Shown piece after piece: positions 24,621-32,458 of a stretch of DNA of 64,000 nucleotides. The first letter of the stretch is position 1; each line of letters starts with the position of its first letter. Location: positions 2,482,971 to 2,546,970 of the forward strand of contig NZ_SODF01000002.1 in the NCBI RefSeq assembly GCF_004365875.1, in the 5' to 3' direction. Source of the DNA: Kribbella kalugense. Lineage in GTDB: Bacteria; Actinomycetota; Actinomycetes; Propionibacteriales; Kribbellaceae. Below the pieces are notes generated by a model that did no database searches, was not told where the DNA came from, and saw only the letters and a program-made list of their open reading frames with translations. The position numbers and the translations under genes are program-made.

Positions 24621-25556
24621 CTAGGGCACCAGCACGAGCCGACCGCGTACGCCACCCTCGGCGAGCCGCTTGTATGCCAGACCGGCCTGCTCGAGTGGGT
24701 AGGTGTCGGCGACCCGCGTCGACACGACGCCTGCCTCCACGAGCCGCACCAGCTCCTGCAGATCGGCCTGGCCGACTTGGATGAACAGCTGCTGCACGGT
24801 GATCGCGCGCAGCTCCGGCGGCCGCGGTCCGCCCTGAACGTGCACGTGACGCCCACCGTTCCGCACTGCCTCCTGCGCTGCGATGCCGACCACGGCAGCG
24901 TCCACCACACCATCCACGCCGGCCGGAGCAATCCGTCGTACCGCGTCTGGGAGATCCTGCGCCCGGTCCACGAAGTACTCCGCGCCCAGCCCACGCACCA
25001 GCTGCTCGTCGCCGGCACCTGCACTGGCGACGACCCTGAGTCCGAGGTGTTTGGCGATCTCGACCGCATAGCCACCGACGCCACCCGCGGCGCCGGTCAC
25101 CAACACTGTCTGCCCAGGCTCGGGCTGCAACGCTCTGACAGCCTGCAACGCGGTCAGGCCGTTCAGCCCGAACGTCGCAGCCTCGACCAGCTCCAGCCCT
25201 CGCGGTGCCGGGACGACTGCGTCCACGTCGAGCACCACGTACTCGGCATGCGTTTTGAGCGACCGTCCGAGCAGGTCAGCCACGCCAACCACCGGCGTAC
25301 CAACCTCGTACTCGCCCGCGGCAGGTCCGACAGCGTCCACGGTGCCGGCCACGTCCCAGCCGAGGCCGGACTGCTCACGGGCGGCCGACAGCCCGAACTT
25401 CACCGGAAAACCCAGCGTGACGCCCAGATCCACCGGGTTGACCGCGGCCGCGGCCACCTTGATCCGGACCTGGCCCGCGGCCGGCTCGGGTACGGCGGTC
25501 TCGATCAACTCGATCGCGTCTGGCCCGTCGAGGCGGCGGGCGACCAGTGCGCGCAT
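24621..25556 (-). CDS. NADP-dependent quinone-oxidoreductase-like protein
   Basis: 311 residues, medium-chain dehydrogenase fold without the zinc-binding cysteines. GWDVAGTVDAVG and the VTGAAGGVGGYAVEIAKHLG dinucleotide loop are typical of zeta-crystallin/quinone oxidoreductases, and the C-terminus GGVRGRLVLVP fits. The ATG follows AAGGAGAG. It is divergent from an HxlR regulator across a 107-bp gap with three dyads, the usual arrangement for a quinone- or aldehyde-inducible pair. Confidence 0.88.
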   Translation of the reverse strand: MRALVARRLDGPDAIELIETAVPEPAAGQVRIKVAAAAVNPVDLGVTLGFPVKFGLSAAREQSGLGWDVAGTVDAVGPAAGEYEVGTPVVGVADLLGRSLKTHAEYVVLDVDAVVPAPRGLELVEAATFGLNGLTALQAVRALQPEPGQTVLVTGAAGGVGGYAVEIAKHLGLRVVASAGAGDEQLVRGLGAEYFVDRAQDLPDAVRRIAPAGVDGVVDAAVVGIAAQEAVRNGGRHVHVQGGPRPPELRAITVQQLFIQVGQADLQELVRLVEAGVVSTRVADTYPLEQAGLAYKRLAEGGVRGRLVLVP

Positions 25557-25584
25557 AGCGTTCTCTCCTTGCGTTGATGTCTTT

Positions 25585-25644
25585 AGGTGACACCACCTTC
25601 GGAGAGCTACTCTCTTCTGGGAAGTACGCACTTCGGAGTGCGTA
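25585..25644. promoter_or_regulatory. Three dyads in the HxlR / oxidoreductase intergenic region
   Basis: AGGTG-ACAC-CACCT (25585-25598), GAGAG-CTA-CTCTC (25602-25614) and TACGCACT-TCGG-AGTGCGTA (25625-25644). The last is the strongest and lies 20 bp before the regulator ATG, a good autoregulatory site. Confidence 0.55.
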
Positions 25645-25663
25645 TCGCACGACAAGGAGAGCC

Positions 25664-26071
25664 ATGCCGACCCGCAGCGCCGCCCAGCTCCGTGAAGAAG
25701 CAGCCCGCGAGTACGACGCGTTCCTGGCGACCTGTCCGGCCCGGCAGCTGCTCGACCGGATCAGCGACAAGTGGGTGACGCTGATCGTCACCGCCCTCGC
25801 CGACGGCCCGCAGCGGTACTCCGAACTGTCGCGCAAGATCGCCGGGGTCAGCCAGAAGATGCTGACCCAAACACTCCGCTCCCTCGAGCGCGACGGCCTG
25901 GTCGTGCGCTCGGTGACGCCGTCGGTCCCGGTCCGCGTCGACTACGAGCTCACCGCGCTGGGCCTGACGCTGATGCCACTGATCGGCCAGATCAAGAGCT
26001 GGGCCGAGTGCCACATGCCCGAGGTCAACACGGCCCGCTCCGCCTACGACGACGTGAGCGCCTCGGCATGA
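25664..26071 (+). CDS. HxlR-family transcriptional regulator
   Basis: 135 residues. The winged-helix core reads LLDRISDKWVTLIVTALADGPQRYSEL followed by GVSQKMLTQTLRSLERDGLVVR, the HxlR signature. One Cys (TCPARQ) near the N-terminus is at the position used for redox or electrophile sensing in some relatives. It has AAGGAGA before the ATG and overlaps the next gene by ATGA, so both are co-translated. Confidence 0.92.
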   Translation: MPTRSAAQLREEAAREYDAFLATCPARQLLDRISDKWVTLIVTALADGPQRYSELSRKIAGVSQKMLTQTLRSLERDGLVVRSVTPSVPVRVDYELTALGLTLMPLIGQIKSWAECHMPEVNTARSAYDDVSASA

Positions 26072-26679
26072 CCGATCGGCGTGTGGTGGTTGTCGTCGTA
26101 CCAGCTGCCGGGACGTGGGCGCCGCCCGGTCGGGATCCCGACGCGTGGCGGTTGGCGCTGGCTGAGGACACGTACGAGGTCCTCGCTGCACTGGACAGGG
26201 TCGAGGTAGCCGTTGCGGTCGCCGGCGGGGACGAGACCACGGTGGCTGAGATGAGTGCGCTGACGTGGCCGGGCACACCGACGTACGCCGTGGACGCCGG
26301 GCGTCCGGTCCTGCACGCGGTGGAGCTCGCCGGCCAGGCCGCGGCGGTTGTTGCGGTGTCGTACGACGTACCCGATCTGCCCGGACTGCTGATCGGGAAG
26401 CTCTTCCGCGCACTGAGCACCGCCGACATCGCCGTGACACCTGCCGAGGACGGTTCGCTCGCGGCGATCGGGGTCAAGCCGCCGGTCGAAGACTGGGTCG
26501 CCGAGGTTGCGCCGACGTTCGATACGCCGCTGTCGGAGCTCGAAGCCCGCAAGCCACGCCGTCATGCCGTTGCTATCGGCCCCGGTTGGCACCGTCTGCA
26601 ATCGAATGCTGACCTAGCGCGACTGGATCCCGGCCTCGAAGGCTGGGATGCGACAAGATCTCTACTTCGTCACTCCTGA
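26068..26679 (+). CDS. Uncharacterised protein coupled to HxlR
   Basis: 203 residues, starting in the ATGA overlap with the HxlR stop. The N-terminus (RRVVVVVVPAAGTWAPPGRD) and the pattern VEVAVAVAGGDE ... AVVAVSYDVPDLPGLLIGKLFRAL are reminiscent of DUF2064/CofC-like nucleotidyltransferase folds, but the metal-binding residues are not clear. Treat as unknown. It is co-expressed with the regulator. Confidence 0.65.
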   Translation: MTDRRVVVVVVPAAGTWAPPGRDPDAWRLALAEDTYEVLAALDRVEVAVAVAGGDETTVAEMSALTWPGTPTYAVDAGRPVLHAVELAGQAAAVVAVSYDVPDLPGLLIGKLFRALSTADIAVTPAEDGSLAAIGVKPPVEDWVAEVAPTFDTPLSELEARKPRRHAVAIGPGWHRLQSNADLARLDPGLEGWDATRSLLRHS

Positions 26680-27003
26680 CCCGTCACCTTCTCTCTCGCG
26701 GCTCGTTCACCATGCAGCGGGGAACTTCGGGGGAAGTCCAGCTGATGGGCGATGCCGTTCAGGGGCGGCACCCGACGTCAGCCCTCTGCCGGCCGCATCG
26801 GGGGGATGCGGCCAGCCTCGGCAGGGGTGCAGCAGTACGACGGGGATCGCACGGGGGACGGAAGTACAGCGGGGGCGCGTGGTTGCGGTTGGGGGACTGC
26901 AACGGGGACACGTGGGTAGCGGGGGATCGCGGTAAGCAGAGCTGGGGGAATCTGGTGCTCTGCTGTGGGGAGGTGGGCCGGCCGACTCGGGTCGGCCCAC
27001 AGC
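26680..27003. other. 324-bp G-rich intergenic region between converging genes
   Basis: The plus strand has about twelve runs of four or more G, mostly as GGGGA or GGGGGA. It also carries a perfect hairpin GGCCGCATC / GATGCGGCC (26791-26799 / 26805-26813) whose loop is GGGGG. Short frames on both strands lack coding character and ribosome sites. On the minus strand the RNA would be strongly C-rich, as expected of a Rho-loading region downstream of the gene at 27004. Confidence 0.5.
26980..26997 (-). terminator. Hairpin after the ferritin-like gene
   Basis: GGCCGAC-TCGG-GTCGGCC lies 6 bp beyond the minus-strand stop at 27004. No T-tract; the C-rich RNA that follows may complete termination through Rho. 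Confidence 0.5.
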
Positions 27004-27795
27004 TCATTGGACGCCGTACTTGACCAGTTCTTTCTCGACCAGCCGAAGCCCTTGCTGGCCAGGAAGAGCGTCGATCTTCGCGTCGATCTTGTGCGCCTCG
27101 GCGAGACCGTGCTCACCGCCGTACAAGTAGGTCAGCATGTGCTTCACCTCGGCCGGCGGCATGATCGTTGAGCCGACGATGCCCCAGCCCAGCGACAACG
27201 CGAGCCGCGCGATCCTTCGTGCCTTCTTGCTCCGCTGGAGCCGCTCGCGCGCCTGGCTGTTGTAGAACGCAACATGCCGCGTCTCCTGCTTCGCGATCCG
27301 GCGCAGGATCTCCGTCAGAACCGGATGATTCTCGGACCGGATCAGCCGCGTGTACGCCGAATGCGCGCACCACTCGTTGATCGCGCCCCACGCCATATGG
27401 GTCGCGACGAAGTCCTCGCCGATCAGATTCGCCAGCAGCGACTGCCGGATCGGCGCGAGCCGATCGCTCCGGCCGAGCCGGGAACGCACCGCGCGGGTGT
27501 GTTCGGGACCGGTCCGGATGCCGTGCCGCTCGAGAACCTCGTCGAGTACTTCGCCGTGCCAGTACTCCTCGAGGTTCCACATCGTCAGGAATACCGTCAC
27601 CTCAGGGTCGGCGTGCGACGGCGTGACGAGCAGATCGCGGAGATAGCAGACCGTGTGCGTCTCCACGTCGCTCATGTAACTCAGACAGCGCAACGCACTG
27701 TCGGACAACGGCTGCCGCTCGAACAGCGACATGTCGAGGTCGTCCCACCGGATCCGGCTCGAAGTCCGCGCGTACTCATCAACGTCAAAGCTCAC
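27004..27795 (-). CDS. Ferritin-like diiron protein (acyl-ACP desaturase-like)
   Basis: 263 residues from a GTG. Two diiron half-sites are visible: EEYWHG at about residue 77 and KQETRH at about 170, the EX2H repeats of the ferritin-like/acyl-ACP desaturase superfamily. Helices around them fit a four-helix bundle. Desaturase activity is inferred from the family and not certain. The Nudix gene upstream on the same strand ends 36 bp before. Confidence 0.8.
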   Translation of the reverse strand: MSFDVDEYARTSSRIRWDDLDMSLFERQPLSDSALRCLSYMSDVETHTVCYLRDLLVTPSHADPEVTVFLTMWNLEEYWHGEVLDEVLERHGIRTGPEHTRAVRSRLGRSDRLAPIRQSLLANLIGEDFVATHMAWGAINEWCAHSAYTRLIRSENHPVLTEILRRIAKQETRHVAFYNSQARERLQRSKKARRIARLALSLGWGIVGSTIMPPAEVKHMLTYLYGGEHGLAEAHKIDAKIDALPGQQGLRLVEKELVKYGVQ

Positions 27796-27831
27796 GGACA
27801 GCCTTCGCGACCGCTCGCCGGCTGGATGGGC

Positions 27832-28368
27832 CTAGCCGCGGTCTCTTGCTCGGGCGGCGAGCTCCTGGACTGAGGTGTCCGTGTCGGGCGGGAGCGCGTC
27901 GAGCGGGAACCAGGCGAGGTCGTCGGACTCGTCGCTGACGACGTACTGCGTGCTGGCGGTCGCCGTCACTAGGAACTGCACGTCGAGGTGGTAGGCGCCC
28001 GCGCACCCGCCGGCGACGAGGAGGTGCCGTGAGAGCTGGAGCGGTTCGCGGCTGATCGTCAGATCCGTCAGCCCCGACTCCTCCGTCGCTTCCCGGAGCG
28101 CCGCGCCGCTGAGCGTCGTGTCGCCTGGCTCGCAATGCCCGCCGAGCTGGAGCCAGCGCCCGACCGTCTTGTGCAGAGTCAGCAGGGTGTTCTGGCCGGC
28201 GGCATCAATGACCAGCGCACTCGCCGTGATGTGCTCCGGCCGGCAGGTGCGCCACATCCCGTCCGGATGCTCCGCAAGGTGTCGCAGGTAATGCTCCCGC
28301 AACTCCTTCTGCGCAGCGTCAGGAGCGTTCCACCCCTCCAACACCGAAACCGCATCCCCAAGAAGCAT
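27832..28368 (-). CDS. Nudix hydrolase
   Basis: 178 residues. The Nudix box is GGHCEPGDTTLSGAALREATEESG with the catalytic REATEESG intact; His-Cys in place of the usual Phe-Val is unusual. The QNTLLTLHKTVGRWLQLG strand precedes it. The ATG at 28368 has GGGAG upstream; a start ten codons earlier is possible. Substrate unknown. Confidence 0.82.
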   Translation of the reverse strand: MLLGDAVSVLEGWNAPDAAQKELREHYLRHLAEHPDGMWRTCRPEHITASALVIDAAGQNTLLTLHKTVGRWLQLGGHCEPGDTTLSGAALREATEESGLTDLTISREPLQLSRHLLVAGGCAGAYHLDVQFLVTATASTQYVVSDESDDLAWFPLDALPPDTDTSVQELAARARDRG

Positions 28369-28395
28369 CCCGCAAGTCTCCCTACACACCCGCAA

Positions 28396-28413
28396 CACCC
28401 CGCATCCGGGGTG
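28396..28413 (-). terminator. Hairpin after the DUF2342 gene
   Basis: CACCCCG-CATC-CGGGGTG, 7 bp perfect, 7 bp past the stop of the minus-strand metalloprotease gene. It also lies in the Nudix promoter area. Confidence 0.5.
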
Positions 28414-28420
28414 CGGCGGG

Positions 28421-29749
28421 CTACTTGGTGGGGTTGTCGCCGTCTTCGTCGGTGGCGGGCGGCGTGCCCGGCTCCTTGGGGGCGTCGTCGGCGGGGAGGA
28501 AGTCGGTGATGTCGATGTTGGCCAGTTCGCCCGCGTGCTGGGCGAAGCCGATCGGGTCGTCCAGGTCGGCGGTGCTGGGCATCAGGTCGGGATGCGACCA
28601 AAGGCTGTCGCGGCCTTCGACTCCGCGAGCGTCCCGGACGGCGGCCCAGATGTTGGCGGCGTCGCGGAGCCGGCGAGGCCGGAGCTGGAGACCGACCAAG
28701 GTGGCGAACGTCTGCTCAGCCGGACCCCCAGCTGCCCTGCGTCGCCGTACCGTCTCCGAGAGCTGAACGGCGGCCGGCATCCGGTCGCGCGTCGCCTCGC
28801 GTACGACGTCGTCGACCCAGCCCTCGACCAGCGCGAGCGTGGTCTCGAGCCGGACCAGCGCGGCCTTCTGCTGCTCGGAGTCCTCGGGCTCGAACAGGCC
28901 ACCCGCCAGCGCCTCTTGCATCGCCTCCGGGTTCTGCGGGTCGATGTCCGCCATCGCACGCTCGATCTTGCCGGAGTCGACCTCGATACCGGACGCGTAG
29001 TCGGCGACCGCGGCGAGCAGGTGCTGCCGCAACCACGGCACACCCGCGTACAGCCGCTGGTGCGCAACCTCACGCAGCGCCAGGTACAGCCGAACGTCCT
29101 CGTCGGCCAGCCCGAGCCCCTCCGCGAACTTCGCCACGTTGTCCGGCAGCAGGATCGCCTGGCCGGTCGGCCCGAGCGGCAGCCCGATATCGGACGAACT
29201 CACGACCTCACCGGCAAGCTCCCCGAGCCCCTGACCGACCTGCGCTCCGAATACAGAACCACCCAGCTGCCGCAGCATGCCGGCCATCGGGCCCGCGAAC
29301 TGCTGTGCCTCCGCGGGCAGCGCATTACCCATCGCGCCCGCGACGTGCTCGGCGACCGGGTCAACGACCGTCTGCCACACCGGGAGCGTGTTCTCGACCC
29401 ACTCGGCGCGGCTCCAGGCCGCGGAAGTGGTCGACACCTCTGGCAGCGTGGTCGCCTCGTCCAGCCAGTGCTCGGCCAGGCGGACCGCGTCCGCGACCCG
29501 ATCGCCGTCGGCGGGCGTCATCGACCGGTCTCCGGCCGCGGAGACGGTCTTGCGGGCGATGTCCTTGGCCAGATCCCAGTTCACCGGCTTGCCGTCGGTC
29601 GAACCGCTGAGCAACTGCTGGACCTGGGCGAAGATCGCGTTCAGGTCCGGGGTGCCGCCCGCGCCGGCCGCACCGGAGAACTGCTGGAACATGGCCTCGA
29701 ACGGCGTTCCCTTGAACGGGTTGTCCGGGTTGTCCGGTTCGTCGCTCAT
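28421..29749 (-). CDS. DUF2342 zinc-dependent metalloprotease family protein
   Basis: 442 residues with Asp/Pro-rich ends. LYLALREVAHQRLYAGVPWLRQHL contains the family's divergent metalloprotease-like helix (E-x2-H-x-R). VQQLLSG, GAMGNALPAEAQQF and LLPDNVAKFAEGLGL are further family blocks. Catalysis has not been shown for most members. The homologue (Rv3195 region of M. tuberculosis) lies beside the PDZ protease and UPF0182 genes, as here. The start MSDEPDNP is eight bases after GGAAGG. Confidence 0.88.
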   Translation of the reverse strand: MSDEPDNPDNPFKGTPFEAMFQQFSGAAGAGGTPDLNAIFAQVQQLLSGSTDGKPVNWDLAKDIARKTVSAAGDRSMTPADGDRVADAVRLAEHWLDEATTLPEVSTTSAAWSRAEWVENTLPVWQTVVDPVAEHVAGAMGNALPAEAQQFAGPMAGMLRQLGGSVFGAQVGQGLGELAGEVVSSSDIGLPLGPTGQAILLPDNVAKFAEGLGLADEDVRLYLALREVAHQRLYAGVPWLRQHLLAAVADYASGIEVDSGKIERAMADIDPQNPEAMQEALAGGLFEPEDSEQQKAALVRLETTLALVEGWVDDVVREATRDRMPAAVQLSETVRRRRAAGGPAEQTFATLVGLQLRPRRLRDAANIWAAVRDARGVEGRDSLWSHPDLMPSTADLDDPIGFAQHAGELANIDITDFLPADDAPKEPGTPPATDEDGDNPTK

Positions 29750-30058
29750 TGGAGGGCCTTCCTGTGCGGGTGGGGCGTACAACTCCAACGTACTGGTTCC
29801 GTCCATCAGTTCCTCCACCGGCGAACGCATCAAAGCCCTCTGCGCCGTCGGCAGACCCAAGATCCGCCTGCGGACGGCCGCCTGCAGGTAGGTGAGTAAG
29901 GCAACGGTCTCTCCCGGTGCACACCGCAGTACGCACCGCAGCCTGGTGCCGAGGAAGGGAGGGGATGCGTAGGAAATGGTGGACGGGAGAGAGAATTGGG
30001 CAGTGGGGATGGGATGGTGTGGGTCTGAGCACGGGGGATTGGCGGGAATGAGGAACCG
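29750..30058. other. 309-bp intergenic region before moaE
   Basis: Shared promoter space of the divergent DUF2342 and moaE genes. The 120 bases before moaE are purine-rich on the plus strand. A minus-strand frame crossing it (29830-30180) overlaps moaE and looks random. No clear dyad or terminator was found. Confidence 0.5.
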
Positions 30059-30484
30059 ATGAGCGACGCGATCAGGCTGCTGGACATTCGGGAGAATGCC
30101 CTGTCCAGCGACGAGGTGCTGGCCGCTGTTGCCGATCCGACGGCGGGTGGAACGGCGATTTTCATCGGTACTGTCCGCAACCACGACCAGGAGAAGCCGG
30201 TCGACCGGCTGAGCTATGAGGCTCACCCCGACGCGCTGGAGCACCTGCGGAAGGTTGCGCAACGTATCTGTGACGACCCCGCTGTGACCGCGCTGGCCGC
30301 CGTACACCGGACCGGGGACCTGAAGATCGGTGACGCCGCCGTGATCGTGGCGGTGGCGGCATCGCACCGGGATGTCGCGTTCGACGCGTGCCGGCGGTTG
30401 ATCGACGATCTCAAGGCCGAGGTTCCGATTTGGAAACACCAGCACTTCATCGACGGTGGCAGCGAGTGGGTCGGCGCTCACTGA
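30059..30484 (+). CDS. moaE: Molybdopterin synthase catalytic subunit MoaE
   Basis: 141 residues. FIGTVRNHDQEKPVDRLSYEAH contains the conserved GTVR-NH active-site segment; HRTGDLKIGDAAVIVAVAASHRD and the Lys-rich DDLKAEVPIWKHQHF end are diagnostic. MoaE with MoaD inserts sulfur into precursor Z to make molybdopterin. No moaD is visible in the window. The cofactor would serve enzymes such as the YdeP-like protein at 21573. Confidence 0.95.
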   Translation: MSDAIRLLDIRENALSSDEVLAAVADPTAGGTAIFIGTVRNHDQEKPVDRLSYEAHPDALEHLRKVAQRICDDPAVTALAAVHRTGDLKIGDAAVIVAVAASHRDVAFDACRRLIDDLKAEVPIWKHQHFIDGGSEWVGAH

Positions 30485-30514
30485 CACGTACGCTGGGCGC
30501 ATGAAGGTGGCCGG

Positions 30515-30766
30515 ATGAAGGTTTTGGCGTGGCTGGCGTTCCCGCTGATCGCCACGCTGCTGGCGATGTGCTGGGCGGGGTGGCGCGGTTGGCGCAGCCG
30601 CGAGCCGCGCCGGTCCGGGGGCGCCTTCGCCTCGGTCGACGAATTCCGCCGCTTCAACGCCGCGGTCGCGGCGCCCGGCCCGCGGGCCACTCCGGAACGT
30701 CGCCGTCGCCTGGGTCGTCGTACTCATCAACAGACATCCACCAAGATCGCAGGGCAGGGTTCGTGA
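30515..30766 (+). CDS. Small membrane protein upstream of the PDZ protease
   Basis: 83 residues: one TM helix (VLAWLAFPLIATLLAMCWAGW) and a basic cytoplasmic tail (EFRRFNAAVAAPGP ... RRRRLGRR). Its stop overlaps the next gene's GTG as GTGA, so both are translated together. Similar short proteins precede the PDZ protease in other actinobacteria. Function unknown. Confidence 0.75.
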   Translation: MKVLAWLAFPLIATLLAMCWAGWRGWRSREPRRSGGAFASVDEFRRFNAAVAAPGPRATPERRRRLGRRTHQQTSTKIAGQGS

Positions 30767-31797
30767 CACGTCGTACCGCCACATTGGTCACCTCGATCGT
30801 CGTGCTCATCGTCTCGCTCGGACTGGTCACGGCGTTCCCGGTGCCGTTCGTCTCGTTCAGCCCCGGGCCGGTCAAGGACACCCTGGGCGCGGCGAAGGAC
30901 AAGCCGGTCATCGAGATCACCGGGCACGAGACGTTCCCGACCTCCGGCCAGCTGGATCTGACCACGGTGTCCGTCACCTCGCCGGATCGTCAGCTGACCC
31001 TGCCGCAGGCGATGCGCAACTGGCTCGACCCGCACCACGACCTGTTCCCGCGCGACATCATCTACCCGCCGGACCAGAGCGCCGACCAGGTCGAGCAGCA
31101 GAACACCGCCGAGATGACCGGCTCGCAGGACAGCGCGGTCGCGGCGGCGCTGCAGGCGGCGAAGGTCCCGTTCCACACGAAGGTGTCGACGGTCGCGGAC
31201 AAGACTCCGGCACAGGGAAAGCTGAAGCCGGGCGACCTGGTGCTGGCCGTCGACGGTCACACCGTGACGCAGGTCCCGCAGGTCGGTGATCTCGTCCGCA
31301 AGCACAAGGTGGGCGAGAACGTCGTCTTCCTGATCCGCCGCGGCGCCGACGACATGACCGTTCAGCTGAGGACCGCGGCGACTCCCGGGGACACGACCCG
31401 CCCGATGGTCGGCATCACGATCGGCGTCGATTCGCAGGTCAAGGTGACGGTCAACCTCGGCCAGGACATCGGCGGCCCGAGCGCGGGTACGGCGTTCGCC
31501 CTGGCCATCTACGACAAGCTGACGCCTGGTGCCCTGCTGGCCGGGAAGCACGTCGCCGGCACGGGCACGATCGACGCGCTCGGCCAGGTCGGTGCGATCG
31601 GCGGCATCCAGCAGAAGATCGCCGGCGCCAGGAACGACGGCGCCACGGTGTTCCTGGTTCCGGCGCCGAACTGTGAGGCCGCGGCGCACGCCGATGTGAA
31701 GGGCATCCAGCTGGTGAAGATCAGCACGCTGACCGACGCGATCAGCGCCCTGCAGGCGGTCGCCGCCGGCAAGGGAGATGTTCCCTCGTGCAGCTAG
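30763..31797 (+). CDS. PDZ-domain S16 (Lon-like) membrane protease
   Basis: 344 residues: N-terminal TM (ATLVTSIVVLIVSLGLVTAF), a PDZ domain (about 130-215, with LKPGDLVLAVDGHTV) and a C-terminal Lon-type peptidase. The catalytic Ser is in IGGPSAGTAFALAIYD and the Lys in IGGIQQKIAGARNDGA, the Ser/Lys dyad order of S16. The domain faces the extracytoplasmic side. It has no ATPase domain. The conserved order protease - PPA1309 - UPF0182 follows. Confidence 0.92.
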   Translation: MTRRTATLVTSIVVLIVSLGLVTAFPVPFVSFSPGPVKDTLGAAKDKPVIEITGHETFPTSGQLDLTTVSVTSPDRQLTLPQAMRNWLDPHHDLFPRDIIYPPDQSADQVEQQNTAEMTGSQDSAVAAALQAAKVPFHTKVSTVADKTPAQGKLKPGDLVLAVDGHTVTQVPQVGDLVRKHKVGENVVFLIRRGADDMTVQLRTAATPGDTTRPMVGITIGVDSQVKVTVNLGQDIGGPSAGTAFALAIYDKLTPGALLAGKHVAGTGTIDALGQVGAIGGIQQKIAGARNDGATVFLVPAPNCEAAAHADVKGIQLVKISTLTDAISALQAVAAGKGDVPSCS

Positions 31798-31843
31798 TGA
31801 ACGCTTCGTACGTCGCGGTGACCCGAAGGGAAGATCGGCCGGT

Positions 31844-32458
31844 ATGGAATCCGTAGGCACGCTGCCTCCTGACGCGCTCAGCCGCGCGGTGATCGAGATC
31901 GAGAAGCACGTGAGCAGCGCGGGCTGGGACCAGCCCGCGCAGTTGTTCGCGTTGGTCCCGACCGAGGAACTGCTCCGCGCCGAACCGCAGCTGGCTGCCG
32001 AGCTTGGCACCGATGACGCCTCCCAACCGCTGACCCCGGTCGCCCAGGGTGAGCTTCCCGGCGGTGTCGAGGACGACAACCTGGCCGACGCACTGGGCCG
32101 GATCGAGTGGCCCGACGGCGTCGCCGGCTGTGCACTGGCGATCGAGCGGATCGTGCTGCCGGCCTCGACCGAAGCCGGTCTGTCCGGCGTCGAGTCCGAC
32201 GCGCAACTGGCCCAGCTGGCCGGCAGCGATCCGCGCCGGCACGAGGTCCGGATGGTCGCGGCGGTACTCCGGGAAGGCGATCGGTTCGGCGCTGTCCGGC
32301 TGCGCGAGCACGACGAGGACGGCGCCGTGCTCAGCGGCACCGACTTGGTCCCCACGCTGTGCGAAGTACTGTCTTTGACATTCGAGCCTTCGGTCGGCAG
32401 CCGGCCGGGCGGTCCTGGGGTCGACGGCATGAGTGACGACGAGGAGAACCGACCATGA
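31844..32458 (+). CDS. PPA1309 family protein
   Basis: 204 residues. LSRAVIEIEKHVSSAGWDQPAQLFALVPTEELL and the later LPGGVEDDNLADALGRIEWPDGVAGCALAIERI match the actinobacterial PPA1309 family. It is cytoplasmic and acidic with no known activity. Its stop overlaps the UPF0182 ATG (ATGA), implying functional linkage. Confidence 0.85.
   Translation: MESVGTLPPDALSRAVIEIEKHVSSAGWDQPAQLFALVPTEELLRAEPQLAAELGTDDASQPLTPVAQGELPGGVEDDNLADALGRIEWPDGVAGCALAIERIVLPASTEAGLSGVESDAQLAQLAGSDPRRHEVRMVAAVLREGDRFGAVRLREHDEDGAVLSGTDLVPTLCEVLSLTFEPSVGSRPGGPGVDGMSDDEENRP

Noticed and set aside
26648..27023. Short frames (about 95-103 codons) in the G-rich gap
   Set aside because: All three overlap each other or the end of the upstream gene, follow the G-run composition, and lack ribosome sites.
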